Source: Xanthomonas bonasiae | Lineage (GTDB): Bacteria > Pseudomonadota > Gammaproteobacteria > Xanthomonadales > Xanthomonadaceae | DNA length: 64,000 nt | Assembly: GCF_017163705.1 (NCBI RefSeq) | Contig: NZ_JAFIWB010000011.1 | Location: 1-64,000, forward strand | Direction: 5' to 3' | Part shown: one piece after another, positions 1 through 8,155 of the stretch | Layout: the number at the start of each line of letters is the position of its first letter | Numbering within the stretch: position 1 is the stretch's first letter | Position numbers and translations under genes: made by a program | Notes under the pieces: model-generated | What the model was told of the DNA's origin: nothing | Databases searched by the model: none | The model's input: the letters and a program-made list of their open reading frames with translations, nothing else

Positions 1-27
1 CCCCGCCCATTCGAAGCCCACCTCATC

Positions 28-2514
28 ATGTCCAAGCACCTGCTCATCGTCGAATCGCCCGCCAAGGCCAAGACGATCAACAAATACCTCGGCAAGGACT
101 TCCACGTCCTGGCCTCGTATGGGCACGTGCGCGACCTGATCCCGAAAGAGGGCGCGGTGGATCCGGACGACGGCTTCGCGATGCGCTACGCGCTGATCGA
201 GAAGAACGAGAAGCACGTCGAAGCCATCGCCAAGGCCGCCAAGGTCGCCGACGACATCTATCTGGCGACCGACCCGGATCGCGAGGGCGAGGCGATCAGC
301 TGGCACATCGCGGAGATCCTGAAGGAGCGCGGGCTGCTGAAGGACAAGCCGCTGCACCGGGTGGTGTTCACCGAAATCACCCCGCGCGCGATCAAGGAGG
401 CGATGGCCAACCCGCGGCAGATCGCCGTGGACCTGGTCGATGCGCAGCAGGCGCGGCGCGCGCTGGACTACCTGGTCGGCTTCAACCTGTCGCCGGTGCT
501 GTGGCGCAAGGTGCAGCGCGGCCTGTCCGCCGGCCGCGTGCAGTCGCCGGCGCTGCGCATGATCGTCGAGCGCGAGGAAGAGATCGAAGCCTTCGTCGCC
601 CGCGAATACTGGAGCATCGGCGCCGACTGCCTGCACCCCTCGCAGCCGTTCGCGGCCAAGCTGGTCAAGCTCGACGGGCAGAAGTTCGAGCAGTTCACCA
701 TCACCGACGGCGACACCGCCGAAGACGCGCGGATGCGCCTGCAGAAGGCCGCGCAGGGCGCGCTGCACGTCACCGACGTGGCCAGCAAGGAGCGCAAGCG
801 CCGCCCGGCGCCGCCGTTCACCACGTCCACGCTGCAGCAGGAAGCCTCGCGCAAGCTCGGCTTCACCACCAGCCGCACCATGCGCGTGGCGCAGAAGCTG
901 TACGAAGGCGTGACCCTGGGCGACGAAGGCACGGTCGGCCTGATCAGCTACATGCGTACCGACTCGGTGAACCTGTCGCAGGACGCGCTGGCCGAGATCC
1001 GCGACGTGATCGCGCGCGACTTCGGCACCGGCGCGCTGCCGGACAAGCCGAACATGTACCAGACCAAGTCCAAGAACGCGCAGGAAGCGCATGAGGCGAT
1101 CCGCCCGACCAGCGCGCTGCGCACCCCGGCGCAGATGGCCAAGTACCTGGACGACGATGGCCGCCGCCTGTACGAGCTGATCTGGAAGCGCGCGGTGGCT
1201 TGCCAGATGGTGCCGGCGACGATGAACACCGTCACCGTGGAACTGGCTGCGGGCAACGAGCACAGCTTCCGCGCCAGCGGCACCACGGTGATCGACCCGG
1301 GCTTCCTGGCCGTGTACGAGGAAGGCAAGGACCAGAAGGCCGCCGAGGACGAGGACGAAGGCCGCAAGCTGCCGCCGATGAAGCCCGGCGACCGCATCCC
1401 GCTCGACCGCATCCATGCCGACCAGCATTTCACCGAGCCGCCGCCGCGCTACTCGGAAGCCTCGCTGGTCAAGACGCTCGAGGAATACGGCATCGGCCGC
1501 CCGTCGACCTATGCCTCGATCATCCAGACCCTGCTGTTCCGCAAGTACGTGGAGCTGGACGCGCGCCGTTTCCGCCCGTCGGACGTGGGCCGCGCGGTCA
1601 GCAAGTTCCTGTCCGGCCACTTCACCCGCTATGTCGACTACGACTTCACCGCCAAGCTCGAGGACGAGCTGGACGCGGTGTCGCGCGGCGAAGAGGAATG
1701 GCGGCCGCTGATGGAGAAGTTCTGGGGCCCGTTCAAGGAACTGGTCGAGGAAAAAAAGGAATCGGTGGACCGCTCCGAGGCCACCGGCGCGCGCGAACTC
1801 GGCACCGACCCCAAGACCGGCAAGCCGGTCAGCGTGCGCCTGGGCCGGTTCGGGCCGTATGCGGCGATCGGCAGCACCGCCGAGGACGCCGAGGACAAGC
1901 CCAAGTTCGCCTCGCTGCGGCCGGGCCAGAGCATGCACACCATCACCCTGGAAGACGCGCTGGAGCTGTTCCTGATGCCGCGCGCGCTGGGCGAGGACAA
2001 GGGCGAGGACGTCAGCGTCGGCATCGGCCGCTTCGGGCCGTTCGCCAAGCGCGGCAGCGTCTATGCCTCGCTGAAGAAGGAAGACGACCCGTACACCATC
2101 GACCTGGCGCGCGCGGTGTTCCTGATCGAGGAGAAGGAAGAGATCGCGCGCAACCGCATCATCAAGGAATACGACGGCAGCGACATCCAGGTGCTGAACG
2201 GCCGCTTCGGCCCGTACATCAGCGACGGCAAGCTCAACGGCAAGATCCCCAAGGATCGCGAGCCTGCAACGCTGACCCTGGAAGAAGTGCAGAAGCTGCT
2301 GGAAGAGACCGGCAAGCCGGCGCGGCGCGGCTTCGGCGCGAAGAAGGCCGCGGCGAAGAAGGAAGCGGCGCCGAAGAAGAGCGCAGCCAAGAAGGCCGCG
2401 GCCGACGCCCCGGCCAAGCCCGCGGCGAAGAAGGCGGTCAAGAAGGCGGCAAAGAAGACCGCGAAGAAAGCCGCAAAGAAAGTGGTCAAGAAGGCCGCGG
2501 CCAAGCCCGCCTGA
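28..2514 (+). CDS. topA: DNA topoisomerase I (TopA)
   Basis: Type IA topoisomerase that relaxes negative supercoils by cutting one strand through a phosphotyrosine. An N-terminal Toprim domain opens with LLIVESPAKAKT and carries the metal-binding DPDRE around residues 82-86. The catalytic tyrosine is Y308 in SYMRTDS. At 828 aa it is slightly shorter than the E. coli enzyme (about 865). It lacks clusters of four cysteines (only two Cys in the whole protein). Instead the C-terminus has three RFGPY/F repeats (about residues 605, 667 and 725), as in Cys-free C-terminal topoisomerase modules. From about residue 766 it ends in an Ala/Lys tail made of AAKK-like repeats, resembling a histone H1 tail and likely to bind DNA. 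The ATG at 28 is preceded by only a weak ribosome site. Confidence 0.97.
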   Translation: MSKHLLIVESPAKAKTINKYLGKDFHVLASYGHVRDLIPKEGAVDPDDGFAMRYALIEKNEKHVEAIAKAAKVADDIYLATDPDREGEAISWHIAEILKERGLLKDKPLHRVVFTEITPRAIKEAMANPRQIAVDLVDAQQARRALDYLVGFNLSPVLWRKVQRGLSAGRVQSPALRMIVEREEEIEAFVAREYWSIGADCLHPSQPFAAKLVKLDGQKFEQFTITDGDTAEDARMRLQKAAQGALHVTDVASKERKRRPAPPFTTSTLQQEASRKLGFTTSRTMRVAQKLYEGVTLGDEGTVGLISYMRTDSVNLSQDALAEIRDVIARDFGTGALPDKPNMYQTKSKNAQEAHEAIRPTSALRTPAQMAKYLDDDGRRLYELIWKRAVACQMVPATMNTVTVELAAGNEHSFRASGTTVIDPGFLAVYEEGKDQKAAEDEDEGRKLPPMKPGDRIPLDRIHADQHFTEPPPRYSEASLVKTLEEYGIGRPSTYASIIQTLLFRKYVELDARRFRPSDVGRAVSKFLSGHFTRYVDYDFTAKLEDELDAVSRGEEEWRPLMEKFWGPFKELVEEKKESVDRSEATGARELGTDPKTGKPVSVRLGRFGPYAAIGSTAEDAEDKPKFASLRPGQSMHTITLEDALELFLMPRALGEDKGEDVSVGIGRFGPFAKRGSVYASLKKEDDPYTIDLARAVFLIEEKEEIARNRIIKEYDGSDIQVLNGRFGPYISDGKLNGKIPKDREPATLTLEEVQKLLEETGKPARRGFGAKKAAAKKEAAPKKSAAKKAAADAPAKPAAKKAVKKAAKKTAKKAAKKVVKKAAAKPA

Positions 2515-2523
2515 TCCACCACC

Positions 2524-2556
2524 CCGCTCCTGCGGATGCCACATCCGCAGGAGCGG
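2524..2556 (+). terminator. Perfect hairpin after topA
   Basis: A 15-bp perfect stem (CCGCTCCTGCGGATG and its complement) with a 3-nt loop begins 9 bp after the topA stop. There is no U-tract, so it may be a transcript-stabilising or REP-like hairpin rather than a classical intrinsic terminator. Confidence 0.55.
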
Positions 2557-2845
2557 CGCCGGATGGCCGCAATCGCCATCCATCGCGCCAAGCGATCCGT
2601 TAGCACTTGCCGCAATCGAGCTCCACCGGTGCATTCGGAAGCGGCGCCGCGCAGACCGGAACAACCGCAGCCGCCACAGCCTGCGCATCAGCCCCACCGC
2701 CTGCGCACCGCCCACGCCGCCCGACAGCAATCGAACCCGGAACCGGCAGCAAAGCGCGCTTCGCTCTTGCCAATCCCCAATCCCAAATCCCAAATCCCGG
2801 CCCTCCGGCATTGCCCCACAAAACAGCCTGCCGCATCATGCGCGC
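2557..2845. other. Gap between topA and tsaC
   Basis: No convincing gene. The only structure I recognise is the heptad array at 2771-2798. On the minus strand an open frame ends near 2600 in a Cys-containing tail (PNAPVELDCGKC), which could be a remnant of a small protein. I find no start or signal peptide for it. Confidence 0.4.
2771..2798 (-). repeat. Heptad repeat array (CAATCCC/AAATCCC x4)
   Basis: Four consecutive 7-bp units, CAATCCC twice then AAATCCC twice, read on the plus strand. The same unit family and the same flank (a GCAA..AGCGCGC-type sequence next to the array) occur at 35238-35392 and 42100-42235. This marks it as a dispersed intergenic element. Confidence 0.75.
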
Positions 2846-3406
2846 ATGACCGATCTGTCGCTCAGCCAAGCCGTCGCCGCCCTGCGCCAGGGCGGTGTCA
2901 TCGCCTACCCGACCGAGGCGGTCTGGGGCCTGGGTTGCGATCCGTACGACCAGGCGGCGGTGACGCGCCTGCTGCAGATCAAGCAGCGCCCGGTGGAGAA
3001 AGGCCTGATCGTGATCGCCGCCGAACTGGAGCCGCTGCGCCCGCTGCTGGACCTGCCGGCGCTGCCGTCGGAGCGCCTGGCCGCGGTCCTGGCCAGCTGG
3101 CCCGGGGCGCATACCTGGGTGCTGCCGGCCGCGACGCAGGCGCCGCCCTGGATCACCGGCGCGCACCGCAGCATCGCAGTGCGGATCAGCGCGCACCCGC
3201 AGGTGGCCGCGCTGTGCCGCGCCTGGGGCGGCGCCCTGGTCTCGACCAGCGCCAACCGCGGCGGCGAGCCGCCGGCGCGGCAGCGCGCCGAACTGGATCC
3301 GCACCTGCTGGCCGCGCTCGACGGCGTGGTCGGGGGCGAAACCGGCGGCCTGGCCCAGCCCACTCCGATCCGCGACGCGGTCAGCGGCGAGATCCTGCGC
3401 GCCTGA
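2846..3406 (+). CDS. tsaC: Threonylcarbamoyl-AMP synthase (TsaC/YrdC)
   Basis: Forms threonylcarbamoyl-AMP from threonine, bicarbonate and ATP, the first step of the t6A37 modification of ANN-decoding tRNAs. The 186-aa single-domain protein matches the YrdC fold. It has the N-terminal PTEAVWGLGCD substrate loop (residues 22-32), the KQRPVEKG segment that lines the nucleotide site, and the STSANRGGEPP motif near the C-terminus. The length is typical of TsaC (about 190 aa) and excludes the longer Sua5 form. The chosen ATG gives the canonical N-terminus. No strong Shine-Dalgarno is visible. Confidence 0.95.
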   Translation: MTDLSLSQAVAALRQGGVIAYPTEAVWGLGCDPYDQAAVTRLLQIKQRPVEKGLIVIAAELEPLRPLLDLPALPSERLAAVLASWPGAHTWVLPAATQAPPWITGAHRSIAVRISAHPQVAALCRAWGGALVSTSANRGGEPPARQRAELDPHLLAALDGVVGGETGGLAQPTPIRDAVSGEILRA

Positions 3407-3470
3407 GCGCAGGGCGACTCCCCGCCCGCCTTCACTTTCCCTGGCCGGCGAAGGCGCGCAAGATGCGCGC

Positions 3471-4247
3471 ATGCCCAGCCTCGCCCGCCCTGCCCTGCTC
3501 CTGACCGCGCTGTTGCCGTTGGCCGGCGCCGCCTGGGCGCAAAGCACGCGGACCACCAGCAGCGATGGCGCGCAAGGGTCGGTGCGCATCTACCGCTGCA
3601 TCGGCAGTTCCGGCGCGGTCAGCCTGCAGAACGCGCCCTGCGAGAACGCGCGCCAGCAGCAGGTGCTGGACATGCAGCGCCCGCGCGATCCGCCGCCGCG
3701 CCCGACCACCACGCTCAGTACCGACCCGGCGCGCGACGCCGCAGCGCCGGCGCCGCTGCCGCAGCGCGAGATCCGCATCGTCACCGTGCAACCGCCGCAG
3801 CCGATGTACGAATGCGTCACCAGCGAGGGCCAGCGCTACACCAGCGACGACAACGAAGGCAATCCGCGCTGGGTGCCGCTGTGGACCGTCGGCTATGCCG
3901 GCAGCTATGGCTACGGCCATCGTCGTGGCGGTGGCAGTGGCAGTGGCAGTGGCAGTGGCAGTGGCAGTGGCAGTGGCAGTGGCGGCAATGGTGGCGGCGA
4001 AGGCGGCCACCCGCGCCCGCCGCGGCCGGTGTATCCCGGCGTCGGCGTGGTGGTCCCGGCCGGCAGCACCCTGATCCGCGACACCTGCAACGTGCTGCCG
4101 CCGCAGGAAGTGTGCGCACGCCTGACCGACCGCCGCTGGGAACTGATCCGCCGCTACAACAGCGCGCTGCAGAGCGAGCGCCGCGCGCTGGAAACCGAAC
4201 AGCGCGGCATCGACGCGCGGCTCGACCGCGACTGCGGCAGCGGCTGA
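3471..4247 (+). CDS. Secreted DUF4124-like protein with Gly-Ser tract
   Basis: A 258-aa exported protein of unknown function. It starts with a signal peptide (residues 1-23, ending AAWAQ). A DUF4124-like module follows (RIYRCIGSSGAVSLQNAPC, residues about 42-60), a short motif YECVTSEGQRY near residue 112, then a (GS)8 run encoded by a perfect hexanucleotide repeat. The C-terminal domain has paired cysteines (DTCNVLPPQEVC ... DRDCG). The next gene has the same architecture without the Gly-Ser tract and starts 2 nt after this stop codon, so the two are duplicated, co-transcribed paralogues. The even spacing of Cys suggests disulfides in the periplasm. Confidence 0.8.
   Translation: MPSLARPALLLTALLPLAGAAWAQSTRTTSSDGAQGSVRIYRCIGSSGAVSLQNAPCENARQQQVLDMQRPRDPPPRPTTTLSTDPARDAAAPAPLPQREIRIVTVQPPQPMYECVTSEGQRYTSDDNEGNPRWVPLWTVGYAGSYGYGHRRGGGSGSGSGSGSGSGSGSGGNGGGEGGHPRPPRPVYPGVGVVVPAGSTLIRDTCNVLPPQEVCARLTDRRWELIRRYNSALQSERRALETEQRGIDARLDRDCGSG
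3933..3980 (+). repeat. In-frame hexanucleotide tandem repeat (GGCAGT)8
   Basis: Eight perfect copies of GGCAGT lie inside the preceding CDS and encode (Gly-Ser)8. Perfect short-unit arrays are prone to slippage. Because the unit is 6 bp, copy-number change alters linker length without frameshifting. Confidence 0.95.
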
Positions 4248-4248
4248 G

Positions 4249-4878
4249 ATGCGGGGCGGCGCCTGCCTCGCCGCGCTCCTGGCCTGCGCCGGCGCCGCGC
4301 AGGCCGAGCAAGTGGTGTTCTATCGCTGCACCGATGCGCACGACAACCTGACCGTGCAGAACCAGCCGTGCCCCAAGGGCATGCGCCAGGAAAAGAAACT
4401 CATGCAGGGCGTCGGCCGCGCCCCCACACTGGCGCCGGCTGCCGCGCCAGCGGCACCAGCCGCGCCGACGCCGCCGGCCCCCGCACCGGCCGCTGTCGCC
4501 GCCACGCCCGATCCACCGCCGCCAGCGCCGGCAGAGACCGCGCCGCGCCTGCCGCCGCCCACGCTGTATGCCTGTACCACCTACGAGCAGCAACGCTACA
4601 TCGGCGAAACCGCCGAGCCGACGCCGCGCTGCGTGCCGTTGCGCACCATGGGCCTGGACGGCAGCCCCGACAGGACCGGCGGCAGCGCCTGCGAAGTGCT
4701 GCGCGACCGCTGCGAGGCGCTGCCGGAGGCCGGCGCCTGCGAAGCCTGGGCAACCTACGTGGCCGAAGCCGAGACGCACTGGCGTTTCGCCACATCCGAG
4801 CACGCCGAGCAGCTGCGGCAGGAATTCCTGCGTCGCCAGCACCTGCTGCAGGCGAGCAGCTGCGGCGCGCCGGATTAG
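4249..4878 (+). CDS. Secreted DUF4124-like protein, paralogue of the preceding gene
   Basis: A 209-aa exported protein. The signal peptide is about residues 1-19 (ending AAQAE). A DUF4124-like segment follows (VFYRCTDAHDNLTVQNQPC), then a Pro/Ala-rich linker (about residues 62-98), then LYACTTYEQQRYIGE, matching the equivalent motif in the upstream paralogue. A Cys-rich C-terminal helical domain ends the protein. The ATG lies 2 nt after the upstream TGA, indicating translational coupling. Its molecular role is unknown; the pair probably acts in the periplasm or envelope. Confidence 0.8.
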   Translation: MRGGACLAALLACAGAAQAEQVVFYRCTDAHDNLTVQNQPCPKGMRQEKKLMQGVGRAPTLAPAAAPAAPAAPTPPAPAPAAVAATPDPPPPAPAETAPRLPPPTLYACTTYEQQRYIGETAEPTPRCVPLRTMGLDGSPDRTGGSACEVLRDRCEALPEAGACEAWATYVAEAETHWRFATSEHAEQLRQEFLRRQHLLQASSCGAPD

Positions 4879-4930
4879 GGTGCCCCCGCGGATGTTCGAT
4901 CCGACACTGCCCCTGCACCCGACACTGCCC

Positions 4931-4998
4931 CTGTAGGAGCGGCTTCAGCCGCGACAGGCATTGTCAGCAAAGCGTCGCGGCTGAAGCCGCTCCTACAG
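4931..4998. repeat. REP-type palindromic element
   Basis: Two 25-bp perfectly complementary arms (CTGTAGGAGCGGCTTCAGCC plus CGCGAC, and its inverse) surround an 18-nt spacer. The same core, GGAGCGGCTTCAG, recurs at 47163-47285 and 62549-62615. Just before it, CCGACACTGCCCCTG is directly repeated at 4901-4915 and 4919-4933. It sits between convergent genes and may also end both transcripts. Confidence 0.85.
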
Positions 4999-5030
4999 GG
5001 CTTGGCCAGCACTCGCGGTCTACCGGCGCC

Positions 5031-5804
5031 CTAGAACCCATAGCGCAGAAACCCGCCGTCCACCGCGATGCATTCGCCGGTGATGTAGCTGGCCGCCGGC
5101 AGGCACAGGAAGCCGACCGCGGCCGCCACTTCCTCCGGCTCGCCGATCCGGCGCATCGGCGTGCGCTCGATCACCTGCTCGTAGTAGTCCGGATCCGACA
5201 ACGGCCCGGAGGTGCGGCGGGTGCGGATGTACCACGGCGCCACCGCATTGACCCGGATCCCGTCCTCGGCCCATTCGGCGGCCAGGTTGCGGGTCAGCTG
5301 GTGCAGCGCGGCCTTGGTCATGCCGTAGGGCGCGCCGCTGCGCACGTGGGTCAGCCCGGACACGCTGCCGACGTTGACGATCGCCGCAGACGCGTGCTGC
5401 GCCAGCAGCGGATGCGCATAGCGCGACAGCTCGAACGCCGAAAACAGGTTGGTCTCGAAGATGCCGCGCCACTCGTCTTCGGTGTAGTCCACCGCCGCCT
5501 TGCTCAGGTTGCCGCCGGCGTTGTTGATCAGCAGGTGCAGGCCGTCGGCATGGTCCTCGACCCAGTCCAGGATCTCGCGCCGGTCCTCGTCGTCGGCCAC
5601 GTCCGCGGCCAGCGCCAGGATGCGCCGCTCCGGAAAGGCATCGGCCAGTTCGTCGCGCGCCGCTTCCAGCGCATCGATGTCGCGCGCCACCAGCATCAGC
5701 TCGGCGCCGAAGCCGAGCAACTCGCGCGCGATCGCCAGGCCGATGCCCGCGCTGGCGCCGGTGATCAATGCGGTCTGTCCGTCCAGCCGCCAACGTTGCT
5801 GCAT
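5031..5804 (-). CDS. SDR-family NAD(P)-dependent oxidoreductase
   Basis: Classical short-chain dehydrogenase/reductase of 257 aa. It has the cofactor motif TGASAGIG near the N-terminus, the NNAGG motif, a catalytic Ser in the VGSVSG segment and YGMTK (YxxxK), then the C-terminal VDGG typical of FabG/tropinone-reductase-like enzymes. The substrate cannot be read from sequence. I chose the ATG at 5804 because an AAGG sits 7 nt upstream. An upstream GTG at 5822 would add six residues. It is transcribed alone, convergent with the DUF4124-like pair. Confidence 0.9.
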   Translation of the reverse strand: MQQRWRLDGQTALITGASAGIGLAIARELLGFGAELMLVARDIDALEAARDELADAFPERRILALAADVADDEDRREILDWVEDHADGLHLLINNAGGNLSKAAVDYTEDEWRGIFETNLFSAFELSRYAHPLLAQHASAAIVNVGSVSGLTHVRSGAPYGMTKAALHQLTRNLAAEWAEDGIRVNAVAPWYIRTRRTSGPLSDPDYYEQVIERTPMRRIGEPEEVAAAVGFLCLPAASYITGECIAVDGGFLRYGF

Positions 5805-5867
5805 CGCCTTGCCTGTCTGCACCGGGGTGGGCGTAGGATAACGCCCACGCTCAACGAGGTCGCTGCC

Positions 5868-6095
5868 ATGACCGGTTCACTGCGCTTGATGACGTTGGCA
5901 CTGTCGCTGCTGGCCGCGCTGGCCGCCTGCAAGCCGGCGCCGCCGAAACCGCCGGACAAGCCGCCCGAACCGCAGGCCGGCGCGCTGCGCGCGGCGATCG
6001 CGCAGCCGCTGGACCGCGCCAAGCAGGCGGCCGCCGGCACCGAGCAGTCCGCCGCCGCGCAGAACGCGGCGATCGACGCCGCCACCGGGAAATGA
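5868..6095 (+). CDS. Small putative lipoprotein
   Basis: A 75-aa protein with a lipoprotein signal. Residues 1-20 are hydrophobic and the lipobox LAAC places the acylated Cys at position 21. A Pro-rich stretch ([14 protein letters not shown]) follows, then an Ala/Gln helix. This resembles small outer-membrane lipoproteins whose Pro-rich segment bridges the envelope, but I recognise no family. It is divergent from the SDR gene, with 63 bp between starts. Confidence 0.7.
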   Translation: MTGSLRLMTLALSLLAALAACKPAPPKPPDKPPEPQAGALRAAIAQPLDRAKQAAAGTEQSAAAQNAAIDAATGK

Positions 6096-6119
6096 AAAAC
6101 GCCGGCATCGGCCGGCGTT
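6093..6119 (-). terminator. Intrinsic terminator of sppA
   Basis: A 9-bp stem AACGCCGGC/GCCGGCGTT with a 4-nt loop is followed, on the minus strand, by TTTTT. It lies about 60 bp past the sppA stop and immediately after the small lipoprotein stop, so it may also serve the plus-strand transcript. Confidence 0.85.
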
Positions 6120-6174
6120 CGTCGTTGCTTGCAGCGCGCCCGCCAGTGGCGGACGCGCATGCATCAGGCCTGCA

Positions 6175-8073
6175 TCAGAAACCGCAGAAGCAGTAGGCCA
6201 GCGCCTTGACCGGCGTCCCGTCGCGCTTGTCGGTCGCGTCCTGCACGAAGCGCAGCTGGGTATCCAGCTCCGGCATGCTGCGCGCCAGCACGGCGTGGGC
6301 CAGGGCCGAGTCGCCCAGCATCCACGCGCCCATGCGGCTGCCGGCGAAACCGCTGACGAACTGCGCGAACGGCGTGGCCGGCTTCTCGATGTAGCGCACG
6401 CGATACTTGTCGCGATCGCCCAGCTTGGCCCGCGCGGCGGCATCGGCCACCGCGTCCTTGAAGCCGCCGAACGCGTCCACCAGGCCGCGTTCCTTGGCCT
6501 GCGCACCGCTCCACACGCGGCCGCGCGCGACCTGGTCGATGGCCTCGACCGGCTTGTTGCGCGCCTGTGCGACCTTGCCGGTGAAGTCGGCATAGCCCTT
6601 GTTGATCACCGACTGGATCACCTGCCCGACCACCGGATCCATCGGCCGGGTGACGTCGAACGCACCGGCGAACCGGGTGGTGCCGACGCCGTCGGTATGC
6701 ACGCCGATCTTGTCCAGGCTGCGGGTCAGGTTGGGGATCATGCCGAAGATGCCGATCGAGCCGGTGATCGTCGACGGGTCGGCGTAGATGCGATCGGCGT
6801 TCATGCTGATCCAGTAGCCGCCGGACGCGGCCAGGTCGCCCATCGACACCACCACCGGCTTGCCGGCCGCCTTCAGCGCCACCACCTCGCGGCGGATCTG
6901 CTCGGAGGCGAACACTTCGCCGCCGGGCGAATCCACGCGCAGCACCACCGCCTTGACCGCCTCGTCGTCGCGCGCGTCGCGCAGCAGCGCCGCGGTCGAC
7001 TCGCCGCCGATGCGCCCGGCCGGCTGCTCGCCGCCGCTGATCTCGCCAGCGGCGACCACCACCGCCACCTGCGGCCGCGAATCCACCGGCGAACGGCGCA
7101 GGTCCAGCTGCTGCAGGTAGGCATCCAGATTGACGTTGCGGAAGCCGGTATCGGCATCGTCGTCGGCGACGCCGCGCTTGGTCAGCAGTTCCTCGACCTC
7201 CTCGCGGGTCTTCAGGCCGTCGACCAGCTTCTGCTGCAGCGCGAACTTGGCCATGTCGCCGCCAGCCGCGGCGATGCCTTCGGGCATCGTGTCGATGCCG
7301 GCGGAGATCTGCTCGGGCGCCAGCTTGCGCGCCTTGGCGATGTCGGCCACGTAGCGCTGCCACACGTCGTTCATCCAGAACAGGTCGGCTTCCTTGGACG
7401 CCGGCGAGGCCGCGTCGAGCACGTACGGCTCGGCCGCGGACTTGAACTCGCCGACCTTGAACAGGTGCACGTCCACGCCGAGCTTGTCCTGCAGGCCTTC
7501 GCGGAAGTATTGGCGGTAGCGGCCCAGGCCTTCCAGCACCACCGAGCCCATCGGGTCCAGGTAGACCTCGTTGGCCTGCGCGGCCAGCAGGTACTGCGCC
7601 TGGCTCAGGCTGTCGCTGTAGGCCACGACCTGCTTGCCGGAAGCGCGCAGGTCCTGCAGCGCCGCGGACACTTCGCGCATCGAGGCGAACCCGCTCGGCT
7701 GCAGCTTGTCCAGGCGCAGCGCCACGCGCTCGATCTTCGGATCGGTCTTGGCCGCTTCCAGCGCGCGGATCAGATCGCGCAGTTGGATCTCCTCGGCGCC
7801 CTTGTCGCCCATCGCCTTGGTCAGCGCGCGGCTGACCGGATCGGCGCTGAACTGCTCGACCAGGGTGCCTTCCGGCGCGATCAACAGCGTGGTGCGGTCG
7901 CGCAGCGTCTTGGCGCCATCGCCACGCGCCATCGCGAACACGATCGCCAGCAGGAGCAGCAGCAGGAAGCCGAAGAACACCAGGTTCAGGATCAGCCGGC
8001 GGGTAAAGTTCATCACATCCCACAGGCCAACGAAGAAGCTGGCGATGGGGCTGCGACGCACGGGTTGGTTCAT
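6175..8073 (-). CDS. sppA: Signal peptide peptidase SppA, 67K type
   Basis: Inner-membrane serine protease that degrades cleaved signal peptides in the periplasm using a Ser/Lys dyad. It has 632 aa, slightly longer than E. coli SppA (618). One transmembrane segment spans about residues 27-48. Two tandem crotonase-like S49 domains follow. The general-base lysine is K211 in EFKSAAEP and the nucleophile is S417 in DLAASGGYW. The start at 8073 (MNQPVRRSP) is supported by GGAG 7-10 nt upstream; the open frame extends 21 codons further but without a ribosome site. Confidence 0.95.
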   Translation of the reverse strand: MNQPVRRSPIASFFVGLWDVMNFTRRLILNLVFFGFLLLLLLAIVFAMARGDGAKTLRDRTTLLIAPEGTLVEQFSADPVSRALTKAMGDKGAEEIQLRDLIRALEAAKTDPKIERVALRLDKLQPSGFASMREVSAALQDLRASGKQVVAYSDSLSQAQYLLAAQANEVYLDPMGSVVLEGLGRYRQYFREGLQDKLGVDVHLFKVGEFKSAAEPYVLDAASPASKEADLFWMNDVWQRYVADIAKARKLAPEQISAGIDTMPEGIAAAGGDMAKFALQQKLVDGLKTREEVEELLTKRGVADDDADTGFRNVNLDAYLQQLDLRRSPVDSRPQVAVVVAAGEISGGEQPAGRIGGESTAALLRDARDDEAVKAVVLRVDSPGGEVFASEQIRREVVALKAAGKPVVVSMGDLAASGGYWISMNADRIYADPSTITGSIGIFGMIPNLTRSLDKIGVHTDGVGTTRFAGAFDVTRPMDPVVGQVIQSVINKGYADFTGKVAQARNKPVEAIDQVARGRVWSGAQAKERGLVDAFGGFKDAVADAAARAKLGDRDKYRVRYIEKPATPFAQFVSGFAGSRMGAWMLGDSALAHAVLARSMPELDTQLRFVQDATDKRDGTPVKALAYCFCGF

Positions 8074-8155
8074 GGAAAACTCCGGAAGGAAGGCGTCTTG
8101 CGCGCGTGCAGCATACCGGCTGTGCCGGCGCCGCACATGCGCCTGAAGTCAGGGG

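Noticed and set aside
501..1094. Arg/Ala-rich open frames over topA
   Set aside because: High-GC shadow frames of the real gene, with no start signal or domain.
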